The notes below the pieces were generated by a model. It had not been told where the DNA came from, did not search any database, and saw only the letters and a program-made list of their open reading frames with translations. 64,000 nucleotides of DNA from Pneumocystis sp. 'macacae' (taxonomy: Eukaryota; Ascomycota; Pneumocystomycetes; Pneumocystales; Pneumocystaceae). Where the stretch lies: contig CM030733.1 of assembly GCA_018127085.1 (NCBI GenBank), forward strand, positions 248,001 to 312,000. The letters are read 5' to 3'. The position numbers and the translations under genes are program-made. Numbering within the stretch: the first letter of the stretch is position 1; the number at the start of each line of letters is the position of its first letter. Below are positions 59,044 through 64,000 of the stretch, one piece after another.

Positions 59044-59216
59044 CTATACAAAACACACACACTCAAATATAATTCAATTGTTTCTAAAACACAAATCTTG
59101 TGAATTTTAGCCCCTTATTCATTCAAAAAACACTTAGTTACCTTTCTTAAAAAATTTTTGGTGTTTCATAACATTAACGTTAAGCCTTCTCCAGCCTTGT
59201 GACTCGATAACACAAG

Positions 59217-59469
59217 ATGACATTTAAGTCATGGATAAAAGCAGGAATATGGAGTTCAGCTATTGTTTCAACAGGGTACGGACTTATGATTTATACAACA
59301 CCGCATGAACAAGAACTTTATCATGTTTATATTTTTTTTCATTTTTTTTTTTAATAAATTTTAGAGTCTTTCACCAGCACTTAAATCAATGTATGATAAA
59401 AACCTTAAGGAGAAATATACAGAAGAAATAACAAAACACATAAAAACAACACGAATTTTAAAGAATTAA
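59217..59469 (+). CDS. CBP4: Cytochrome bc1 assembly factor Cbp4-like
   Basis: Small inner-membrane assembly factor for ubiquinol-cytochrome c reductase. Two exons from the ATG at 59217 encode about 70 residues: MTFKSWIKAGIWSSAIVSTG with a single hydrophobic segment, then YGLMIYTTPHEQELYH, and after an intron (about 59327-59365) ESLSPALKSMYDKNLKEKY. The (K/M)YTTPT-x-x-(Q/E)L...LSPELR pattern right after one membrane span is the Cbp4 signature. It is divergent from the SEL1-repeat gene (173 bp) and ends 164 bp before MIS18. Small but well supported by motif order. Confidence 0.8.
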
Positions 59470-59633
59470 GTATGATTTATTAATATATTTTATAAAATCT
59501 TAATATTATAAAGTATAAAAGAATCCATAAAACCCCTATAAAAACATATAATAAATAGCCAATAAAAATAGAAAAAAATATTGTTATTAATGGATGCATA
59601 AATAGTATGAAAATATAAACAAAACCATAACGT

Positions 59634-60566
59634 TTATCCAATGTTTGAAAGGCGTTTTAAATTGTATTCAATACCATGTGAGCGTTTACGAAGATGATGT
59701 GCAAATTCCTGTGAATTAGAAGCAGGTGACGAAGCCTTAATATGAGACATAGTTTGTTTAGGAGGAAGATCTGAATGAGTGTTTCGATCGAAAAAATACT
59801 CATCACTAGCTAAAAGATCAAGACTAAAATTTTTAACCTTTTGTAGTTCAGTTTCCAAAGATGTACTTCGATTTTGAAGCTCTTCTACTTGTTCAAATAC
59901 AGCAACAGTAAAGCTCTTAAGCTAATTCACATGTTAAACAATAAAAAAATCAATCGTAAAATACTTTATTAATTTCATTTTGTATTTCAGCATCAATAGA
60001 TGACCCAAAAATGCCATTAATAGGTTGAACAGGCCGCAATTTCTTCGGACCAAGCTGGTACCTAAGTATTTTTTGTCAGTCTTTCTGCTTATATTCATTT
60101 AGAAGTAAACACGAGTTCATACGATATAATATTGTCAAGATTAAATGTAAACATATCACTATCCTTGATTAGTCATCCTAAAATCCATCGAAGTCGCCAT
60201 TTTAATTACCGAATATCATCTAGTCGCCGTGGAGTTGACTTATATATACGGCCCAAGTTCCCCTTACAATGTTTACATGAAATTTCTGTAAAATTACTAT
60301 ATAAATAATTTAACTACAATAAAAACACAGCCCATTTTTTATACCCTTGGGGTGTGCATTCTTCCATTTCAGACTCTATTATACTGTCTTCCGGAACTTC
60401 TTAGAACTTTTTAATAACATCCTTCTATATTTTCAAATATACCTGCAAGAGTAATTGTATTACTTTCTCGGTGAGAGGTTGACCATGCATATGAATCTCC
60501 AACAACTGATCTACAGTTAACACATTGGAAAACCGTTGGTGGCTCTTCAGCAGTTTCTGCCATCAT
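59634..60566 (-). CDS. MIS18: Centromere protein Mis18
   Basis: Mis18 primes centromeres for CENP-A deposition. ATG at 60566 (MMAETAEEPPTVF; a second ATG follows at once). The Yippee-like Mis18 domain is built from small exons: FQCVNCRSVVGDSYAWSTSHRESNTITLA, EVPEDSIIESEMEECTPQGNFTEISCKHCKG, NLGRIYKSTPRRLDDIR, DMFTFNLDNIISYQLG. The zinc ligands CVNC and CKHC are present. The joins are forced by frame: ..GG|T(AATTTTACAG) for the second and TATC|GTATGA for the fourth. A C-terminal coiled coil follows (SIDAEIQNEINKLKSFTVAVFEQVEELQNRSTSLETEL), used for oligomerisation in the family. About 240 residues and six exons. It is divergent from eL24 through a region with X-box-like and AACGT elements. Confidence 0.9.
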
Positions 60567-60747
60567 ATATTTCTATATTTTCTAATCTTCAAAATAATTT
60601 ACTCAATCATCATCAAACAGCTATTAAGAAACATAGAAACATAAATATTAACGAAATATAACGCTCCTAAATCCCTAAACATATAAGAATTATCACTTAT
60701 TCTGCATTTTATACATATTTACCTTTACCTATAAAGCCTCTGTGCTA

Positions 60748-60755
60748 AGAACGTT
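60748..60755. promoter_or_regulatory. AGAACGTT octamer
   Basis: Same octamer as the pair at 33700-33718, and like those it lies just to the left of an X-box-like palindrome, on the same strand. Confidence 0.5.
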
Positions 60756-60781
60756 TCTTGAAGACCCGAGTTCAACGTCAC

Positions 60782-60795
60782 GTTGTCATAGCAAC
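60782..60795. promoter_or_regulatory. X-box-like site GTTGTCATAGCAAC
   Basis: Fits the RFX half-site arrangement GTTGYC-AT-RGCAAC (perfect inverted half-sites apart from the two middle pyrimidine/purine positions). It overlaps the CAACGTCACGTTG palindrome. It lies 216 bp from the MIS18 ATG and 51 bp from the inferred eL24 leader donor. Confidence 0.6.
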
Positions 60796-60845
60796 GTCAT
60801 GAAATTTTCAACGTTAAACGTATTTAAAAAAAAAGTTAAAAAAAG

Positions 60846-61045
60846 GTGAGTAATTGATTGATATTTGAATATACTTTAGTAAGTTAAAACGTATATTTAT
60901 TGTTATTTATATAAATTCTATACCACATTATCATTTTTAAAAGCTTTTATATAATAAATAAGCTATGTTTTTCATATATTTGTTAACATCAAAATACTTC
61001 TTTTATATATTTGAGTATTTGAAACAAAACTAATTATTTCTTTAG
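60846..61045 (+). other. Inferred 5'UTR intron of eL24
   Basis: Consensus donor (AAAAG|GTGAGT) and T-rich acceptor (ACTAATTATTTCTTTAG) with a plausible ACTAAT branch site, ending 3 bp before the eL24 ATG. Its length of 200 nt is about four times the typical coding intron here. Confidence 0.55.
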
Positions 61046-61048
61046 AAA

Positions 61049-61612
61049 ATGAGGATTGAAGCTGATTCATTTGGAGGTAACAAAATTTATCCTGGCAGGG
61101 GAAAGGTAAGAAATAAAAAAAAATTTAGAGGATTAATCAGGCAATAGATTTATGTCAGACTAGACAATAAAGTATTTCGATTTCTATTTAGAAAAACATG
61201 CTCTTTATTTCTTCAAAGAAAGAATCCTAGGAAAATCTCGTGGACTGTTTTATATCGGCGATTACACAAGAAGGGGATTACAGAAGAAGTGGCAAAAAAG
61301 CGTTCACGGCGCACAGTTAAACACCAACGTGCAATTGTGGGTGCAAGTCTTGAAATGATAATGGAAAAGCGAAATCAACGGGAGGAGGTCCGTCTTTCAA
61401 TAAGACAAACAGCAATTAAAGATGCCAAAGAAAAAAAACGTGCACATGAGTATAATTAATATTTTTTTTAAATAATTTAACTTTTTTCTAGAAGCCAAAA
61501 AAGAGCTGATAAAGCAAGACTTGCATTAGCATCTCGTGGAGCTAATATCACTCGATTTTCTAAACAACAGGCAAAGGGTGCTAGATCAAAAATCATGGGT
61601 ACAAGTCGTTAA
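61049..61612 (+). CDS. RPL24: Large ribosomal subunit protein eL24
   Basis: 60S ribosomal protein eL24. ATG at 61049; exon 1 gives [19 protein letters not shown], then an intron to about 61147, then [44 protein letters not shown] and [29 protein letters not shown] second intron (about 61450-61490) leads to a Lys/Ala-rich tail ending [11 protein letters not shown]. About 150 residues. KIYPGxG, LQRKNPRxISWTV.YRR.HKKG and RRTVKxQRxIVG are diagnostic. Exon 1 is preceded by an acceptor-like TTTCTTTAG, so a 5'UTR intron is likely. Confidence 0.96.
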
Positions 61613-62143
61613 AATTGTTTTATCATAGACATGTATCTATATAAATATAACATACATATGTACGTACATATATTGTATAAAAGTATTTGTCTAATGACAA
61701 AAATCTTTAAAAATATTTAAATAGTAATTAATTCAATAAACACTGATTTCTGTATTCATCTTTGCGTAATCAAAATCAATATCTTTGTAAATAAATATTT
61801 AGTATAATAAAATACTAGTTCTTAATTTTCAGACATGCTTCCATGCTCATTTTATGGATTCCATATATAAATAATAAAAATATTAAATGATTCAAAAATT
61901 CTTTATTCTATAAAAACTTTAAGATAAAAAAAATAAATTTAACCACATTAAATTCTTTAAAATAAAAACAAAATTATAAAACAAAAAGTAGCGATATCAT
62001 TAATTTTCAAAAAGTATACGGCTATATTATTTTTACAGTATTTCATCCTTTTTTAAGACTAAAAATGCATATCTTATCCACTACAATATTATTATTTAAC
62101 GACAATAAAACATATCATTAATTATCTGCCATCTCATTTAAAA
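61613..62143. other. AT-rich convergent spacer
   Basis: 531 bp between eL24 (+) and UBC13 (-). Nothing recognised. Confidence 0.5.
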
Positions 62144-62742
<599 letters not shown>

Positions 62743-62907
62743 TTTTAAAGTTAAATATAACCTATAATATTCAATTTCGACTGATAAGAAAAATATTGAA
62801 AATGATTAGGAAATTATAATAAAAAAACTACAATTAAATAGTTATATATTCTTATATTGAAACCTATATAAAAATCAGTATTTTAATAATTATCTATTGA
62901 AAGTAAA

Positions 62908-64000
62908 ATGGGAGTAATAAATAGTCCTACTTTTGATAAACAAATGTCTATAAAGGTGGACGAAACAGTGAGTGCGATGTAAGTAAAATCATGAATTTTC
63001 TATGTTAATATATAAAAGGTCTATTTCTGCATGTGGTAGAGATGTAATACTGGCATCGTTAGTTTGAAATGCATTTTTTAAAGGAAGCTAACAAAGTTTA
63101 GAAGAAAAGGAATTCTTGTTGTTGATATAGACAACCCATATGATCCTCCTCGATTTCTTCCTCATTTTACTACATGGGAAGTAGCAGATGTCCAATCATC
63201 CCCTCGTACTAATTTCAGTTGGTTTATAAATTATGATTAACGTTTTTAGATTCATGTCGCGCGTATTGGATTGCTTCTACTGTATTTAGACCTTTAGTTT
63301 AAATTTATTTTTTAATCAAAGACAAGTCAAATCAAAAAACCATTGTATGGAATCTTTCATTACCATCACGAAATGCAATAGAATTTGTTCTTCATAGTCA
63401 TTCTCGTGCAATTACAGATATCAATTGGAGTGTACACCATCCAGATATATTAGCCACTTGCGCCATAGATTCATACATTTATTGTTGGGATCTTCGAGAT
63501 ACAAAAAAACCAATCAATAGTTATTGTGATTGGACAGCTGGATCAACACAAGTCAAATGGAATCACCAAAACGAACATGTTTTAGCATCAAGTCACGGGC
63601 GGTTTTTAAGAATATGGGATGACAGAGTATATAGTAATTTATATATTTTAAATTTTATTGATGGTTTAAAGTATGGAATACGCCCATTTAAATCGATTTG
63701 TGTTTGTGAATATTTAACAAAAATATATGGAATAGATTTTAACAGGACAAAAGAAACAAGGATAATTACATGTTCTTTGGACAAATCTGTCTGTTTTTGG
63801 GATTATGAAAAAAATGAAAATATACCAGAAAAAATAATACGAACAAACACCCCTGTTTGGAGAGCTCGTCATACACCGTTTGGTTGGGGTATTATTACAT
63901 TACCTCAACGTGATGATAATTCATTATACTTATGGGATGTACAAGATGAAAAAAGTTCACCAGTAGAACCATTAATTAAATTTGAAGGGCATACGGATGT
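62908..64000 (+). CDS. WDR59: WDR59/Sea3 (Mtc5) WD40 protein, partial at window end
   Basis: SEACAT/GATOR2 subunit that tunes TORC1 to amino acids; only the N-terminal beta-propeller is in view. ATG at 62908 (MGVINSPTFDKQMSIKVDETVSAM), then splices to SISACGRDVILAS, RRKGILVVDIDNPYDPPRFLPHFTTWEVADVQ and, further on, NLSLPSRNAIEFVLHSHSRAITDINWSVHHPDILATCAIDSYIYCWDLRDTKK (abridged). Later: STQVKWNHQNEHVLASSHGRFLRIWDDR and LTKIYGIDFNRTKETRIITCSLDKSVCFWDYEK, with RTNTPVWRARHTPFGWGIITLPQR. DNPYDPPRFLPH..WEVADVQ and VWRARHTPFGWG are specific to WDR59. Several introns; the gene runs off the right end at 64000. Confidence 0.9.

Larger units (their letters stand above)
60567..61048. promoter_or_regulatory. 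Divergent promoter MIS18/RPL24 with eL24 leader intron
   Basis: 482 bp. 60748-60820 is a cluster of AACGT words: AGAACGTT (60748-60755), the near-perfect palindrome CAACGTCACGTTG (60773-60785), an X-box-like GTTGTCATAGCAAC (60782-60795) and TCAACGTT (from about 60810). Downstream, AAAAG|GTGAGT at 60845-60846 and an acceptor at 61045 define a probable leader intron for eL24. Confidence 0.55.

Noticed and set aside
60748..60763. Heat-shock-element-like GAA/TTC array
   Set aside because: Spacing between GAA and TTC blocks is off by one base, so it does not fit nGAAnnTTCnnGAAn.

Overview
This is a eukaryotic window from an AT-rich, compact, intron-dense fungal genome. Nearly every gene is split by short GT-AG introns, mostly about 40-60 nt and very often 45 nt. 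Intergenic spaces are short and proteins resemble fission-yeast orthologues most closely. Together with a complex I subunit (which fission yeast lacks), this points to Taphrinomycotina, most plausibly a Pneumocystis species. That assignment is inference from gene content and architecture, not a database result. I see no prophage, CRISPR array, bacterial operon, rRNA or tRNA gene, and no intact transposon.

Layout. 1-1059 is a compositionally odd end, rich in G+C at first, with CATACA-type alternating repeats. 1060-11396 carries a Swi5/Ace2-like zinc-finger factor (-), SAGA subunit Sgf11 (+), dUTPase (-), the C2HC5 zinc-finger protein Rqt4/TRIP4 (-), a 1.4 kb purine/pyrimidine-alternating spacer, a roadblock dynein light chain (+) and exosome subunit Rrp43 (+). 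11452-20620 holds Smc5 (-), RNase P/MRP subunit Pop1 (-), tRNA endonuclease subunit Sen15 (+) and eIF2B gamma (-). 21373-30544 is a plus-strand run: Ysh1/CPSF73, Spt20, the CENP-O/Mcm21 kinetochore protein, a TRP-like channel and Naa50. 31888-40000 holds a NIMA-family kinase (-), Nup53 (+), a two-finger C2H2 protein (-) and a WBP11/Saf1-like splicing protein (+). 40056-48473 holds a ketopantoate-reductase-like protein with a long disordered tail (+), a PPIL1-type cyclophilin (+), an unrecognised RING+RRM protein (-) and beta-NAC (-). 48865-53847 holds WASP (-), acyl-protein thioesterase (-) and an Ivy1-like protein (+). 54208-64000 holds Mpc2 (-), NDUFA2 (+), a SEL1-repeat Chs4/Skt5-like protein (-), Cbp4 (+), Mis18 (-), ribosomal protein eL24 (+), Ubc13 (-) and the start of WDR59/Sea3 (+).

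The genes are ordinary housekeeping genes that are not functionally clustered, apart from a loose mitochondrial group at 54-59.5 kb (Mpc2, NDUFA2, Cbp4) and two SAGA and two centromere proteins scattered through the window. The more interesting signals are regulatory. An AGAACGTT element plus an X-box-like palindrome recurs in two divergent promoters (NIMA kinase/Nup53 and Mis18/eL24). There is a HomolD box ahead of beta-NAC, a combined E-box/MCB site, and inferred leader introns. At protein level, a reductase-like protein has lost its glycine motif, a chitin-synthase activator homologue is present in a lineage reported to lack chitin synthase, and several 45-nt stop-free introns interrupt key motifs. 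No convincing undescribed system was found; start codons of some multi-exon genes remain provisional.
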